Shown: positions 8,657 to 18,955 of the stretch, one piece after another
How the letters are laid out: each line of letters opens with the position of its first letter
Numbering within the stretch: the stretch's first letter is position 1
From: Rhizobium sp. NXC24
GTDB taxonomy: Bacteria > Pseudomonadota > Alphaproteobacteria > Rhizobiales > Rhizobiaceae
Direction of reading: 5' to 3'
DNA length: 64,000 nucleotides
NCBI RefSeq assembly: GCF_002944315.1
Contig: NZ_CP024311.1
Span: 1,836,501-1,900,500, forward strand
Position numbers and translations under genes: made by a program
Notes under the pieces: model-generated
Databases searched by the model: none
What the model saw: only the letters and a program-made list of their open reading frames with translations
Told to the model about the DNA's origin: nothing

Positions 8657-9403
8657 ATGACAGTTCCCACGTTCTCTGCCATACCTGATCACGTGGCCAT
8701 TATTATGGATGGCAACGGGCGTTGGGCCAACGCGCGCAGTCTGCCGCGCACCATGGGCCACCGCAAGGGCGTGGAGGCTGTGCGCGAAACCGTACGGGCG
8801 GCGGGCGATGTCGGTATAAAATATCTGACGCTCTTTGCCTTTTCCTCGGAGAATTGGCGTCGTCCGGAAACCGAGGTGAGCGATCTCCTCGGTCTGCTCA
8901 AGGCGTTCATTCGCCGGGATCTTGCAGAACTGCATCGCCAGAATGTTCGCATCCGCGTGATTGGCGACCGCTACAATCTGCGCAGCGATATCCTGCCGTT
9001 GTTGATCGAAGCTGAAGAGACCACCAAGGACAACACGGCGCTGACGCTGGTAATCGCCTTCAATTACGGCTCCCGCGATGAGATCACCCGTGCTTTCGTC
9101 AGCCTCGCCAAGGATGTCGAGACCGGGCGCCTGCGCCCGCAGGACATCCGTCCCGAATTGATCGATGCACGGCTGGATACCGCCGGAATTCCCGATCCCG
9201 ATCTCATCATCCGCACCAGCGGCGAAGAACGGCTGTCGAATTTCCTGCTCTGGCAGGCCGCCTATTCGGAATTCATGTTCATGCCGGAATATTGGCCGGA
9301 CTTCAGCCGCGACCTGTTCTTCTCCGCGCTGGAAAAATACGCTGCGCGTGATCGACGCTTTGGCGGTCTTTCCGCCAAACAAGCGGCGGCCGTGGGGTCC
9401 TGA
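8657..9403 (+). CDS. uppS: Isoprenyl transferase (undecaprenyl diphosphate synthase)
   Basis: 248 residues. Condenses isopentenyl diphosphate units in cis onto farnesyl diphosphate to build the C55 lipid carrier for peptidoglycan and polysaccharide synthesis. The catalytic Asp18 lies in [10 protein letters not shown], and the conserved blocks [41 protein letters not shown] and YSEF are all present. The TGA overlaps the cdsA ATG (TGATG at 9401-9405), so the two are coupled in an envelope operon. Confidence 0.97.
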   Translation: MTVPTFSAIPDHVAIIMDGNGRWANARSLPRTMGHRKGVEAVRETVRAAGDVGIKYLTLFAFSSENWRRPETEVSDLLGLLKAFIRRDLAELHRQNVRIRVIGDRYNLRSDILPLLIEAEETTKDNTALTLVIAFNYGSRDEITRAFVSLAKDVETGRLRPQDIRPELIDARLDTAGIPDPDLIIRTSGEERLSNFLLWQAAYSEFMFMPEYWPDFSRDLFFSALEKYAARDRRFGGLSAKQAAAVGS

Positions 9404-10236
9404 TGAGCCGCGAACTCAGGCTGCGCATCATTTCCGGCATCGTTCTTGCCGTAGTCGTTCTAGCTGCCACCTGGTATGGCGGTCTGAGCTTTCGTATTCT
9501 GGCGGCGGCGATCGGCCTGCTCGTCTATTACGAATGGTCGACGATAACGGACCTGCATGGCCGCGATCCGCAGGGCAATGCGCTTGGCTGGCTGGGCCTG
9601 GTGCTCATAGCCGGCGCGACGCTGATGGCGGAATCCGTCTATTCCCTCGAGGTTTTGGTCATCTTTGTGGCGGTGACGGCGATCATGGTTGCCGTGCGCC
9701 ATAAAAGCTGGTGGTTGCCCGGTGGAATATTCTATGCGGGACTGACGGCGATCGCCCTTGCCGAGATTCGGGATGACGATCTGCGCGGCTTCGTGCTGAT
9801 GCTGTTCATTTTCGCCACCGTTTGGGCAACGGATATCTTTGCCTATTTCGTCGGTCGCGCCATCGGCGGCGCCAAGCTTGCGCCGCGCATATCGCCTGGC
9901 AAGACCTGGTCGGGCGCCATCGGCGGCGCCATCGCCGCGGTGGTGGCCGGAACAGCGGTCGTCTGGAGCTTTTTCTCGGCAGATGGTTTATGGATTCCTG
10001 CGCTTACGCTGGTTTTGTCAATCTGCAGTCAAATTGGCGATTTATTCGAGTCTTTCATCAAGCGCCGCTTCGGCGTCAAGGACTCCAGCCATCTGATTCC
10101 CGGCCATGGCGGCGTCATGGACAGGGTCGATGGACTAATTTTTGCTTGTTTTGCGGCGTTTTTGTTGGCTATCGTAATATCACTGACAATGAGCGGCGAG
10201 ACTATGTCATTGGGCGGCGTTCTGCTCGGTGTCTGA
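9403..10236 (+). CDS. cdsA: Phosphatidate cytidylyltransferase
   Basis: 277 residues. Integral membrane enzyme that makes CDP-diacylglycerol from phosphatidic acid and CTP, the branch point for phospholipid synthesis. Several hydrophobic helices are visible. The C-terminal family signature is intact: SFIKRRFGVKDSSHLIPGHG followed by GVMDRVDG, carrying the metal-binding Asp residues. A second conserved block, RISPGKTWSGAIGG, lies mid-protein. It starts inside the uppS stop and is 24 bp upstream of rseP, as in other alphaproteobacteria. Confidence 0.96.
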   Translation: MSRELRLRIISGIVLAVVVLAATWYGGLSFRILAAAIGLLVYYEWSTITDLHGRDPQGNALGWLGLVLIAGATLMAESVYSLEVLVIFVAVTAIMVAVRHKSWWLPGGIFYAGLTAIALAEIRDDDLRGFVLMLFIFATVWATDIFAYFVGRAIGGAKLAPRISPGKTWSGAIGGAIAAVVAGTAVVWSFFSADGLWIPALTLVLSICSQIGDLFESFIKRRFGVKDSSHLIPGHGGVMDRVDGLIFACFAAFLLAIVISLTMSGETMSLGGVLLGV

Positions 10237-10260
10237 AATCAACGCGAACAGGATCGTTGC

Positions 10261-11934
10261 ATGGGTAGCGTGGCAGGCATCATCGGCTTCTTGACGAACA
10301 ACGTCATCACGTTTGTTTTCGTTCTGTCATTGCTCGTCTTCGTGCACGAAATGGGTCATTATCTGGTCGGGCGCTGGTCCGGCATCCGTATTATGGCCTT
10401 TTCGATTGGCTTCGGTCCGGAAGTCGCCGGCTTCACTGACCGCCACGGCACGCGCTGGAAGCTATCGGTCATTCCGCTCGGCGGCTATGTCCGCTTCTTC
10501 GGCGACGAGGATGCCTCCAGCAAGACCGATGTCGATCAGCTCTCGGCCATGACGGAAGAGGAGCGCGCCCGGTCTTTCGCCGGCGCCAAGCTGTGGAAGC
10601 GAGCCGCAACTGTCGCGGCAGGTCCGATCGCCAACTTCATTCTCGCCATCGCAATCTTCGCCGTTCTCTTCGGCGTCTATGGTCGTACCGTCGCCGATCC
10701 GGTCGTGGCCGTGGTCATGCGCGGCGGTGCCGCCGCTGAAGCGGGGATCGAACGCGGCGACCGTCTCGTCGCGATCGACGGCACCAAGGTGACGACGTTC
10801 GACGAGGTGCAGCGTTATGTCGGCCTGCGGCCCGGTCGCAATATCGTTCTGACCGTCGAACGCGACGGTCAGAAGCGCGACTTCCGCATCGTGCCGAAAC
10901 TCGTGGAAGACACCGATCAGTTCGGCAACAAGATGGAAATGGGGCGCATCGGCATCGCGCTCGTCGATCCGCTGGTAACGGCGATCGAGCCGGGCGGACC
11001 GGCAGCGAAGGCGGGCGTGCAGGCGGGCGATCGCCTGATCGCCGTCGACGGCAATAATGTCGCGACCTATTATGATATCGCCCGCTATGTCACCGATCGC
11101 GCTGGAAAAAACCTCGTTTTGACGGTCGAACGCAACGGCCAGACGCGCGATTTTCCGATGGTGCCGGAAACATTGACCGCGACAGACGCTTCCGGAAAGA
11201 AGAAGGACGTCGGCAGCATCGGCATTTCGCCGATCGACCCGCTCGTCGCTTCAATCGCACCGGATAGCCCAGCGCAAGAGGCTGGCATCGCGCTTGGCGA
11301 CCGTATCCTCTCCGTGGACGGGCGTGTGATCGATTCCATCGGCGAAGTGCAGCGTTATGTGGCGTCCCGTCAGGACAAGCCCGTGACGTTGTCCGTCAAG
11401 CGTAGCGGCGGGACACTTGACGTCCAGGTCACTCCGAAGAAGACCGAAGAGCCGGATGCCTTCGGCAACGAGATGGAGATCAACAGCATCGGGATTACCG
11501 ACGGCCAGAAGCCCTTCAAGCTCCGTTATGAGGCATATGGCCCGTTTCAGGCGCTGGGCGAAGGCGTCAGGCAGACCGGCAGCATCGTGTCCGGCACCTT
11601 CGAATATCTCGGCAATGTCATCGGCGGTTACATGAAGGCGGATCAGCTCGGCGGCCCCATTCGGGTGGCTCAGCTTTCCGGCCAAATGGCAACCCTGGGC
11701 TTTTCGGCGGTGCTCCAATTCGCCGCCATACTTTCTGTTTCCATTGGGTTATTAAATTTGATGCCGGTGCCGGTACTTGATGGCGGGCACTTGATGTTCT
11801 ATGCGATTGAAGCCGTGAGGGGAAAACCATTGGGTGCTCGGGCACAAGACATCGCTTTCCGAATTGGTTTTGCGATGGTGCTGTCACTCATGGTGTTTGC
11901 GACATGGAATGACATCAGCTCCAGGATAGGCTGA
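10261..11934 (+). CDS. rseP: RseP site-2 metalloprotease with three tandem PDZ domains
   Basis: 557 residues. Membrane-embedded zinc protease of the S2P (M50) family that cleaves anti-sigma factors and leftover signal peptides. The active site is VHEMGH (H29, E30, H33) in the first transmembrane helix, with the second metal ligand in VLDGG (D507). Between them are three consecutive PDZ domains of exactly 90 residues: 146-235, 236-325 and 326-415, beginning DPVVA, DPLVT and DPLVA. E. coli RseP has two PDZ domains in ~450 residues and many rhizobial homologues have one in ~375, so this protein appears to have gained two. The catalytic parts look intact. It lies between cdsA and bamA. Confidence 0.95.
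   Translation: MGSVAGIIGFLTNNVITFVFVLSLLVFVHEMGHYLVGRWSGIRIMAFSIGFGPEVAGFTDRHGTRWKLSVIPLGGYVRFFGDEDASSKTDVDQLSAMTEEERARSFAGAKLWKRAATVAAGPIANFILAIAIFAVLFGVYGRTVADPVVAVVMRGGAAAEAGIERGDRLVAIDGTKVTTFDEVQRYVGLRPGRNIVLTVERDGQKRDFRIVPKLVEDTDQFGNKMEMGRIGIALVDPLVTAIEPGGPAAKAGVQAGDRLIAVDGNNVATYYDIARYVTDRAGKNLVLTVERNGQTRDFPMVPETLTATDASGKKKDVGSIGISPIDPLVASIAPDSPAQEAGIALGDRILSVDGRVIDSIGEVQRYVASRQDKPVTLSVKRSGGTLDVQVTPKKTEEPDAFGNEMEINSIGITDGQKPFKLRYEAYGPFQALGEGVRQTGSIVSGTFEYLGNVIGGYMKADQLGGPIRVAQLSGQMATLGFSAVLQFAAILSVSIGLLNLMPVPVLDGGHLMFYAIEAVRGKPLGARAQDIAFRIGFAMVLSLMVFATWNDISSRIG
10696..11502 (+). repeat. Three in-frame 270-bp PDZ-coding repeats inside rseP
   Basis: Units at 10696-10965, 10966-11235 and 11236-11502 encode homologous PDZ segments with a constant 90-codon period and no indels until the last boundary. 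Shared markers are AG.(x3-4)GDR, the following V/I-DG, a RYV, LTVER.GQ and FGN.ME or its equivalent. DNA identity has drifted, so the duplication is not recent. Confidence 0.9.
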
Positions 11935-12128
11935 TGGGGCATTTAGAGAGGAAATTACGATTTATTTACGATGTTTCAAAGCTGTAGTGGCGAATGAGCC
12001 ACGGTTTGAAATGAAGTAAACAGAAATTAACTTGCTCCCTTGCTTGTATGTCAAAAGCGGGTAAAACGACACACGTGGCCGGAATCGGGTTCGCTCGGGG
12101 CTGGGGACGACTGATAAAAAGGTAAGAA

Positions 12129-14468
12129 GTGAAAATGAAGGCTGGTTCAAGATTATTGAACGCAGTGTCGGCGGTAGCGCTGTCTGCAGGTGTTGTTGCG
12201 TCGGGCGCTGGTGTTATCACCCTTGCTTCTGCCTCAGTCGCAGAAGCCGCTGTCATACAGCGGGTCGATGTCAGGGGAGCTGGACGCGTTGGTGCAGAGG
12301 CTGTTCGCGACAATATCACGATCAAGCCCGGCAAGAGCTTTTCGCCAGCCGACATCGACAATTCGGTAAAGCAACTTTATGCCACCGGATACTTCTCCGA
12401 TGTAAACATGACTGTCTCTGGCAGCACGCTGGTCATTGCCGTCAAGGAAAACCAGTTGATCAATGCCGTGGTTTTCAACGGCAACCATAAGATCAAGGAC
12501 GACAAGCTCCAGGGCATCGTTCAGACCCATGCCGCCGGTCCTTACAGCGAAACCCAGGTCCAGGCCGACATCAAGACCATCAAGGACGCTTACGCCGCAA
12601 TTGGCCGTAATGAAGTCCAGGTGACGACGCAGACCGTTCCGGTCGCTGAGGGCCGCATCAACGTGGCCTTCGTCATCAACGAAGGTGACCGCACCAAGAT
12701 CGACAAGATCAATTTCTCGGGCAACCAGGCTTACAGCAGCGGCCGTCTTGCTTCGGTGATCAGCACCAAGAAGTCGAACTTCCTGTCGTTCCTGACCCGC
12801 AAGGACGTTTATAGCGCCGAGCGCCAGCAGGCGGACCAGGATGCGCTGCGTCAGTTCTACTACAATCACGGTTATGCCGACTTCCGCATCGTCAGTGCCG
12901 ATGCGACGCTGAACGAGCAGAACAACGAATACACGCTGAACTTCAACGTCGATGAAGGTCCGCGCTACACCTATGGCGACATCAACGTGGTGTCGACGGT
13001 CGAGGGCATCAATGCGGACGACCTGAAGAGCCTGGTCATCACCCACAAGGGCGATGTCTACAGCGCCAAGGATATCCAGACCTCGATCGAGAACATTTCC
13101 AAGCGCGTTGCTGCGGCCGGCTATCCGTTCGCCCGCATCACGCCGCGCGGCAATCGTGACCTCACCGGCCACACGATAGGTATTGAATATTTGGTCGATC
13201 AGGGCGAACGCGCCTATGTCGAGCGCATCGAAATCCGCGGCAACACCCGCACGCGTGATTACGTCATTCGCCGCGAGTTCGATCTCAATGAAGGCGATGC
13301 CTTCAACCAGGAAATGATCACCCGCGCCAAGCGTCGCCTCGACGCCCTCGGCTACTTCACCAAGGTTGACATTAGCACGGCCCAGGGCAGCGCTCCGGAT
13401 CGCGTCGTCGTGATCGTCAACGTCGAAGACCAGCCGACCGGTTCGTTTGGTATCGGTGCTGGTTACGCCGTCGGCAACAACGGCGGTCTGCTGCTCGAAG
13501 CTTCGGTCGAAGAAAAGAACTTCCTCGGTCGGGGCCAGTACATCCGTATCGCCGCAGGTGCCGGCACGGAAGGCAACCGTACCTATAACATCTCGTTCAC
13601 CGAGCCCTATTTCCTCGGCTATCGTCTGGCTGCCGGCTTTGACATCTTCAGGAACCAGACCTCGAGCGACGATTTCTACGATTATTCGGAAGAAGGCTTC
13701 TCGCTGCGCGTCACCGCGCCGATCACCGAGAACCTGGCGACGACCCTGCGCTACAACTACAAGCGTCTTCAGTATGATGGCACCGACGATTGGGAGAACA
13801 ATCTGTCGGCTCCGTATCTGAATCTCGTGAACAACAGCCCGTGGGTGCAGTCGACGATTTCGCAGACCTTTACCTACAACACGCTCGACGATCAGAACCT
13901 GCCGCGCGAAGGTATCATCGCCAAGTTCACGCATGAATATGCGGGTCTGGGCGGCGACTCCGACTTCTACAAGCTGAGCGGCAAGGCGCGTTACTACAAG
14001 ATGATCAGCGACGAAGCCGACATCATCGGCTCGCTGACGGTTGGCGCCGGTTATGTCATGCCGACAGGCGATCACCTGAACGTCTTCGATCAGTTCACGC
14101 TCGGTGGCCGTGAAATCCGCGGCTTCGAGAATGCCGGTATCGGTCCGCGTTCGTCGCATGGCGATGCGCTCGGCGGCACGACCTACTTCACGGCTTCGGC
14201 TGAAGCAAGCATGCCTATGCCGGGCGTTCCGCAGGATATCGGTCTGCGCGTCGCAGCCTTTGCCGATGCGGGTACGCTCTACGGCAACAAGGCTGACCTC
14301 TTCGGTGACGTACTGCACAACGACAGCTCGATCCGTGCTTCGTTGGGTGCGGGCCTGATCTGGTCGTCGCCCTTCGGCGTCATCCGAGTTGACTATGCCG
14401 TGCCGGTTCTCAAGGAAGACTACGACAAGACTGAGAATTTCCGGTTTGGCATCGCCAACCAGTTCTGA
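12129..14468 (+). CDS. bamA: Outer membrane protein assembly factor BamA
   Basis: 779 residues from GTG 12129, or 777 from ATG 12135; AAGG and AAGAAG upstream could serve either start. The essential core of the BAM complex, which folds beta-barrel proteins into the outer membrane. There is a signal peptide (to about residue 40, ending EAAVIQ), five POTRA repeats across ~40-430, and a C-terminal 16-strand barrel. The barrel carries the loop-6 motif REIRGFE and ends in the outer-membrane C-terminal Phe (RFGIANQF). It follows rseP and precedes lpxD, the usual order. Confidence 0.97.
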   Translation: MKMKAGSRLLNAVSAVALSAGVVASGAGVITLASASVAEAAVIQRVDVRGAGRVGAEAVRDNITIKPGKSFSPADIDNSVKQLYATGYFSDVNMTVSGSTLVIAVKENQLINAVVFNGNHKIKDDKLQGIVQTHAAGPYSETQVQADIKTIKDAYAAIGRNEVQVTTQTVPVAEGRINVAFVINEGDRTKIDKINFSGNQAYSSGRLASVISTKKSNFLSFLTRKDVYSAERQQADQDALRQFYYNHGYADFRIVSADATLNEQNNEYTLNFNVDEGPRYTYGDINVVSTVEGINADDLKSLVITHKGDVYSAKDIQTSIENISKRVAAAGYPFARITPRGNRDLTGHTIGIEYLVDQGERAYVERIEIRGNTRTRDYVIRREFDLNEGDAFNQEMITRAKRRLDALGYFTKVDISTAQGSAPDRVVVIVNVEDQPTGSFGIGAGYAVGNNGGLLLEASVEEKNFLGRGQYIRIAAGAGTEGNRTYNISFTEPYFLGYRLAAGFDIFRNQTSSDDFYDYSEEGFSLRVTAPITENLATTLRYNYKRLQYDGTDDWENNLSAPYLNLVNNSPWVQSTISQTFTYNTLDDQNLPREGIIAKFTHEYAGLGGDSDFYKLSGKARYYKMISDEADIIGSLTVGAGYVMPTGDHLNVFDQFTLGGREIRGFENAGIGPRSSHGDALGGTTYFTASAEASMPMPGVPQDIGLRVAAFADAGTLYGNKADLFGDVLHNDSSIRASLGAGLIWSSPFGVIRVDYAVPVLKEDYDKTENFRFGIANQF

Positions 14469-14518
14469 TATCGGCAGCCCAGAACTGCGGGCTTAACACC
14501 GTTCTGGAGCTGGTGCTT

Positions 14519-15586
14519 ATGGAACATATCGATTTTTTCCCGTCCCATGATGGCGTCAGCCTTCGTGCGCTGGCCGAGTATCTTGGGGCGGAACTTGCTG
14601 ACGAGGCCTTTGCCGGCGTCGTCATCAAGTCCATCGCTCCCGTCTACCGGGCGGGCGAAGGCGACGTTTGCTACATTCTCTCCCGGAAGAATCGTGCGGA
14701 ACTGGAGACCTGTCGGGCTTCGGCGATCATTTGCTTGCCGGCGCTGAAGTCTTTCGTTCCCGCGCATATCCCGGTCCTCCTTTCCAGAAAGCCGCACACG
14801 GATTTCGCGCTGGCGGGCGCTCTGCTGCATCCGCAAGCCATGCGTCCGGTTGCACTGACCTCTGCGCCAACGCTGATTTCGCCGGCGGCCTTCATCGATC
14901 CGACCGCCAAGCTTGAGGCTGACGTCGGCGTTGAGCCGTGCGCGGTTATCGGACCGGGTGCTGAGATCGGGGAGGGTACGCGCATCGGAGCCGGCGCGAT
15001 GATCGGGCCGGGTGTCAAGATCGGGCGCAATTGCACGATCGGCGGCGGCGCCAGCGTGCTTTGCTCCTACCTCGGCAATGGCGTCATCATTCACAATGGC
15101 GCGCGTATCGGCCAGGATGGTTTTGGATATGCGCCAAGCCCGCGTGGTATGGTGAAGATCGTGCAGATCGGCCGTGTCATCATTCAGGACAATGTCGAGA
15201 TCGGCGCCAATACCACGATCGATCGCGGCACCATGGATGACACTGTCATCGGCGAGGGCACCAAGATCGACAATCAGGTGCAGATCGGACATAACGTCCG
15301 CATCGGCCGCCACTGCGCGATCGTCAGCCAGGTCGGCATTGCCGGCAGCACGGTGATCGGCGACGGTGTGCAGATCGGTGGTCAGGCGGGCTTGAACGGC
15401 CATATTCATATCGGCGACGGTGTTCAGATCGGTGCCAAAAGCGGCGTGATGAACAGCATTCCGGCGGGCGAGCGCTATGCGGGCCTTCCGGCACGGCCAT
15501 TGTGGGATTTTCTAAGAGAGTCGGCGGAGATCGCAAAACGGTCAGGAGCCAGAGAAAAGAAGGACGGGAGTGCGGAGCATGACTGA
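14519..15586 (+). CDS. lpxD: UDP-3-O-acylglucosamine N-acyltransferase
   Basis: 355 residues. Adds the N-linked hydroxyacyl chain in step three of lipid A synthesis. The N-terminal uridine-binding domain (to ~110) is followed by a left-handed beta helix built of hexapeptide repeats (for example [20 protein letters not shown]) with the catalytic His in [11 protein letters not shown]. The ATG at 14519 (MEHIDFF) has GGAG 9 bp upstream and is preferred over a GTG six bases earlier. It overlaps fabZ by 8 bp. Confidence 0.96.
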   Translation: MEHIDFFPSHDGVSLRALAEYLGAELADEAFAGVVIKSIAPVYRAGEGDVCYILSRKNRAELETCRASAIICLPALKSFVPAHIPVLLSRKPHTDFALAGALLHPQAMRPVALTSAPTLISPAAFIDPTAKLEADVGVEPCAVIGPGAEIGEGTRIGAGAMIGPGVKIGRNCTIGGGASVLCSYLGNGVIIHNGARIGQDGFGYAPSPRGMVKIVQIGRVIIQDNVEIGANTTIDRGTMDDTVIGEGTKIDNQVQIGHNVRIGRHCAIVSQVGIAGSTVIGDGVQIGGQAGLNGHIHIGDGVQIGAKSGVMNSIPAGERYAGLPARPLWDFLRESAEIAKRSGAREKKDGSAEHD

Positions 15587-16052
15587 AGAAGCCAAGACGT
15601 CGCTGTCGTCGGCAGACGTCATCGAGATCATGAAGCTTTTGCCGCATCGCTATCCCTTCCTGATGGTCGACAAGATCATCGAGATCGATAGCGATAATTC
15701 CGCGATCGGCATCAAGAACGTCACCGCAAACGAACCGCAGTTTACCGGCCACTTCCCGGGATCGCCAATCATGCCGGGCGTTCTGCTCATCGAAGGTATG
15801 GCGCAGACGGCAGGCGCGATCTGCGCCCGCAAGGACGGAATCGGCGGCAATCTCGTCTACTTCATGACGATCGACAATGCCCGCTTCCGCAAGCCGGTCG
15901 TACCTGGCGATCGTGTTGAATTCCACGTTGTCAAGCTGAAGCAGCGCGGTACGATCTGGAAGTTCCATTGCGACGCCAAGGTCGATGGCTCGCTGGTTGC
16001 CGAGGCCGATATCGGCGCGATGATCGTACGGAAGGACCAAGAGCAGGCATGA
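15579..16052 (+). CDS. fabZ: 3-hydroxyacyl-ACP dehydratase FabZ
   Basis: 157 residues. Dehydrates 3-hydroxyacyl-ACP to trans-2-enoyl-ACP in fatty acid elongation and competes with LpxA and LpxD for hydroxyacyl-ACP. The hot-dog fold catalytic His is in [14 protein letters not shown] and the Glu in [11 protein letters not shown], preceded by the conserved [11 protein letters not shown]. The start at 15579 overlaps the lpxD stop, and its own stop overlaps the lpxA start (ATGA at 16049-16052), so the lpx genes are translated together. Confidence 0.97.
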   Translation: MTEEAKTSLSSADVIEIMKLLPHRYPFLMVDKIIEIDSDNSAIGIKNVTANEPQFTGHFPGSPIMPGVLLIEGMAQTAGAICARKDGIGGNLVYFMTIDNARFRKPVVPGDRVEFHVVKLKQRGTIWKFHCDAKVDGSLVAEADIGAMIVRKDQEQA

Positions 16053-16864
16053 GCAGTATTGCAAAAAGCGCGCGCATTCATAAGCTCGCGGTCGTTGAGG
16101 ATGGAGCGGTCATCGGCGAGAATGTCGTCGTCGGCCCGTTCTGCCATGTCGGCCCCAAGGTCGTGTTGCATGATGCTGTTCAGCTCTTGACGCATGTGGT
16201 TGTGACCGGCCGGACGACGATCGGCAAGGGCACGAAGATATTCCCGATGGCGGTCGTCGGTGGCGATCCGCAGAGCGTGCATCACGGCGGCGAAGAGACG
16301 ACGCTGGACGTCGGCGAGAATTGCACGATCCGCGAAGGCGTGACGATCAATACCGGTACCGCCGACTACGGCGGCAAGACCATCATCGGCAACAACAACC
16401 TGTTCCTTGCCAATTCCCACGTCGCCCATGATTGCCGCGTCGGCAACAACGTCATCATGTCGAACAATGTCATGCTGGCCGGGCATGTCACCGTCGAAGA
16501 CCGCGCCATCCTCGGCGGTGGCTGCGCGGTGCATCAATTCACCCGCATCGGCCGTCAAGCCTTCATCGGCGGTCTTTCGGCCGCCAGCTATGACGTCATT
16601 CCCTATGGCATGCTGAACGGAAATCCAGGCGTACTCTCGGGTCTCAATATTGTCGGCATGACGCGCGCCGGAATTGAGCGCTCGGTCATCCATACGGTTC
16701 GTCGCGCCTATAAGAGCATTTTCGAAGGCGAAGGCTCGATCCGCGACAATGCGGCGGCGATCCGCGAAGAATATGCCGATTGTAAGGAAGTGATCGAGAT
16801 CCTCGATTTCATCGCCGCCGAAAGTGATCGCGCATTGTCGTCACCCAATCGCGGTAAGGGCTGA
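16049..16864 (+). CDS. lpxA: UDP-N-acetylglucosamine acyltransferase
   Basis: 271 residues. Catalyses the first step of lipid A synthesis, O-acylating UDP-GlcNAc from hydroxyacyl-ACP. The N-terminal two thirds is a hexapeptide left-handed beta helix, with the catalytic His in [12 protein letters not shown]. The C-terminal helical region begins near [17 protein letters not shown], typical of LpxA. The ATG at 16049 overlaps the fabZ stop; a longer in-frame reading inside fabZ is rejected. lpxI follows one base after the stop. Confidence 0.97.
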   Translation: MSSIAKSARIHKLAVVEDGAVIGENVVVGPFCHVGPKVVLHDAVQLLTHVVVTGRTTIGKGTKIFPMAVVGGDPQSVHHGGEETTLDVGENCTIREGVTINTGTADYGGKTIIGNNNLFLANSHVAHDCRVGNNVIMSNNVMLAGHVTVEDRAILGGGCAVHQFTRIGRQAFIGGLSAASYDVIPYGMLNGNPGVLSGLNIVGMTRAGIERSVIHTVRRAYKSIFEGEGSIRDNAAAIREEYADCKEVIEILDFIAAESDRALSSPNRGKG

Positions 16865-16865
16865 G

Positions 16866-17747
16866 GTGGCCGCGAGCGGTCAAAACCATGCGGGCAGGCT
16901 GGCGATCATCGCAGGCAGCGGCTTTTTGCCGGCCTATGTTGCCGATGCCGCCCGGCAGGCAGGCGAAAATCCCGTTATCATTGCGCTGACGGATGAGGCG
17001 GATCGCGACTGGTCCGCTTTCGATCATGCCAATCTCGGCGTCGGCAATTTTGCCGGCCTGGAGGCCATGTTTCGCCGCTATGGAGTCGACCGGGTCGTCA
17101 TGTCCGGCGCTGTCGCGCGTCGTCCGCCCTGGCGCGATGTGCGTCCGACCTGGCGCGTGATCAAGGAATTGCCGTCGACCATCCGCACCCTTCTTTCCGG
17201 CGGCGACAATGCTGTGCTGCAGATGGTTATCCGTTTGATCGAGGCCGGCGGTGTCCGCGTCGTCGGCGCGCATGAGATCGCGCCGGATCTGCTGGCGACC
17301 ACCGGGCCGCTCGGCCGTTTCTCGCCATCGGAAGAGGATCTGCGCGATATCGCGCAGGGAGCGAAGGCAGCCATTGCCCTTGGATTGCTGGATGTCGGGC
17401 AGGGTGCCGTCAGCGTCGGCGGCCGTGTCGTGGCGCTGGAGGGCGCCGAGGGCACAGACAAGATGATCGAGCGCGTCTCCGGTTTGCGAGCCGAAGGGCG
17501 CATATCGGCGCGTCGCCGGGGCGTATTGGTGAAGCTCTGCAAGCCGCAGCAGGACGTGCGCGCCGACCTTCCGTCGATCGGGGTTTCGACCGTGTTCAAC
17601 GCAAAGAAGGCCGGCCTTGCCGGCGTCGCCGTCGAGGCGGGCAGGGCGCTGGTGCTGGAGCGCGAAGCGGTCATTGCGGCTGCCGACGAAGCCGGGCTGT
17701 TCGTCTGCGGCATCGATCGCGGCCTTAGCGCGGAGGGCTTTATGTGA
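16866..17747 (+). CDS. lpxI: UDP-2,3-diacylglucosamine pyrophosphatase LpxI (DUF1009)
   Basis: 293 residues from a GTG start at 16866. LpxI hydrolyses UDP-2,3-diacylglucosamine to lipid X and UMP, the alphaproteobacterial replacement for LpxH. Supporting motifs are the N-terminal LAIIAGSGFLPAYVADAARQ, the middle block SGGDNAVLQMVIRLIEAGG, and the C-terminal IGVSTVFNAKKAGLAGVAVE. A frame extension to 16824 overlaps lpxA. The gene sits between lpxA and lpxB, the position expected for this function, and overlaps lpxB by 4 bp. Confidence 0.93.
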   Translation: MAASGQNHAGRLAIIAGSGFLPAYVADAARQAGENPVIIALTDEADRDWSAFDHANLGVGNFAGLEAMFRRYGVDRVVMSGAVARRPPWRDVRPTWRVIKELPSTIRTLLSGGDNAVLQMVIRLIEAGGVRVVGAHEIAPDLLATTGPLGRFSPSEEDLRDIAQGAKAAIALGLLDVGQGAVSVGGRVVALEGAEGTDKMIERVSGLRAEGRISARRRGVLVKLCKPQQDVRADLPSIGVSTVFNAKKAGLAGVAVEAGRALVLEREAVIAAADEAGLFVCGIDRGLSAEGFM

Positions 17748-18925
17748 GCGGTGTGCCGTTAAAGCTTGCCGTCGTAGCCGGCGAGGTCTCCGGCGATCTG
17801 CTCGGCGGCGATCTCGTCGCGGCATTGAAGCAACGTTACGATGGCGCCGTCGAACTGATCGGCGTTGGTGGCGATGCCCTGGAAGCACAGGGTCTGCGTT
17901 CGCTTTTTGATTATTCCGAACTGTCGATCATGGGTTTTGCGCAGGTCATCAAGCGACTGCCGAAACTGCTTGCCCGCATCCGCCAGACGACGGACGCCAT
18001 TATCGCAGCCAAGCCGGACGTGCTCCTGATCATCGATAGCCCGGATTTCACCCATCGCGTTGCCAAGAAGGTGCGCGCGGCGCTGCCGGACTTGCCGGTC
18101 GTCGACTATGTCTGCCCGAGCGTGTGGGCGTGGAAAGAATATCGCGCGCAGAAAATGCTCGCCTATGTCGATCATGTCCTCGCCATCCTGCCGTTCGAGC
18201 CGGCAGCGATGCAGCGCTTGGCGGGGCCGGCCACGACCTATGTCGGCCATCGGCTGACGGTGGATTCGAGCTTGGTCGAAACCCGCCGCCGGCGTGCGCT
18301 TCGCCCTTTCGGCGCGCCTGACGGAGAAAAGACGATCCTGTTGCTTCCCGGTTCGCGTTCCTCGGAAATCCGTCAGCTTCTGCCGGTTTTCGAGCAGGCG
18401 GTAACGGAGCTTAGCCGGCGAAACGATCGCGTTCGTTACGTGTTGCCGACCGTTCCGCGACAGGAGGCATTGGTGCGCTCCCTCCTTGAAAACTGGCGCG
18501 TCAAGCCAGATGTCTTCGTCGGCCAGGATGCCAAATGGAACGCTTTCGCGGAAGCGGATGCGGCGATGGCGGCTTCCGGCACCGTGGTGCTGGAATTGGG
18601 CCTTGCGGGCGTTCCCGTCGTCTCGGCCTACAAGACGGAATGGCTTGCCCGATTCGTACTCTCGCGCATCAAGACCTGGACGGCAGCTCTGCCGAATTTG
18701 ATTGCCGACTATGCCGTCGTGCCCGAACTGATCAACGATGTGCTGCGCCCCGGTCTGCTGGCGCGCTATATGGAGCGGCTGTCGAGCGATACGCCCGAGC
18801 GTGCAGCCATGCTTCAGGGTTACGATCTGGTCTGGCAGCGGATGCAGACCGAGGAGCCGCCCGGCGAAAAGGCCGCGGCGATCGTTCTCGATGTCCTGTC
18901 CAAGAAAAAACCCGGCCATTTCTGA
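17744..18925 (+). CDS. lpxB: Lipid-A-disaccharide synthase
   Basis: 393 residues from a GTG start overlapping the lpxI stop (GTGA). A GT-B glycosyltransferase that joins lipid X and UDP-diacylglucosamine into the lipid A disaccharide. Diagnostic segments are VVAGEVSGDLLGGDLV at the N-terminus, GFAQVIKRLPKLLARI, IDSPDFTHRVAKKVR, YVCPSVWAWKEYRAQKM and the nucleotide-binding region LLPGSRSSEIRQLLPVF. It ends the lipid A operon, with a strong hairpin overlapping its last codons. Confidence 0.97.
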   Translation: MSGVPLKLAVVAGEVSGDLLGGDLVAALKQRYDGAVELIGVGGDALEAQGLRSLFDYSELSIMGFAQVIKRLPKLLARIRQTTDAIIAAKPDVLLIIDSPDFTHRVAKKVRAALPDLPVVDYVCPSVWAWKEYRAQKMLAYVDHVLAILPFEPAAMQRLAGPATTYVGHRLTVDSSLVETRRRRALRPFGAPDGEKTILLLPGSRSSEIRQLLPVFEQAVTELSRRNDRVRYVLPTVPRQEALVRSLLENWRVKPDVFVGQDAKWNAFAEADAAMAASGTVVLELGLAGVPVVSAYKTEWLARFVLSRIKTWTAALPNLIADYAVVPELINDVLRPGLLARYMERLSSDTPERAAMLQGYDLVWQRMQTEEPPGEKAAAIVLDVLSKKKPGHF

Positions 18926-18936
18926 CCGGGTTTTTT
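18905..18936. terminator. Bidirectional intrinsic terminator between lpxB and gltA
   Basis: AAAAAACCCGG at 18905-18915 pairs perfectly with CCGGGTTTTTT at 18926-18936 over a 10-nt loop. The flanking A and T runs let it act on both strands, fitting the convergent lpxB (+) and gltA (-). It overlaps the lpxB stop. Confidence 0.9.
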
Positions 18937-18955
18937 GTTGTCTCGCTTCTTCGGC

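Noticed and set aside
12234..14318. Long open frame on the minus strand opposite bamA (about 690 codons)
   Set aside because: It mirrors the GC-rich codon pattern of bamA, has no family motifs, and bamA is unambiguous on the other strand.
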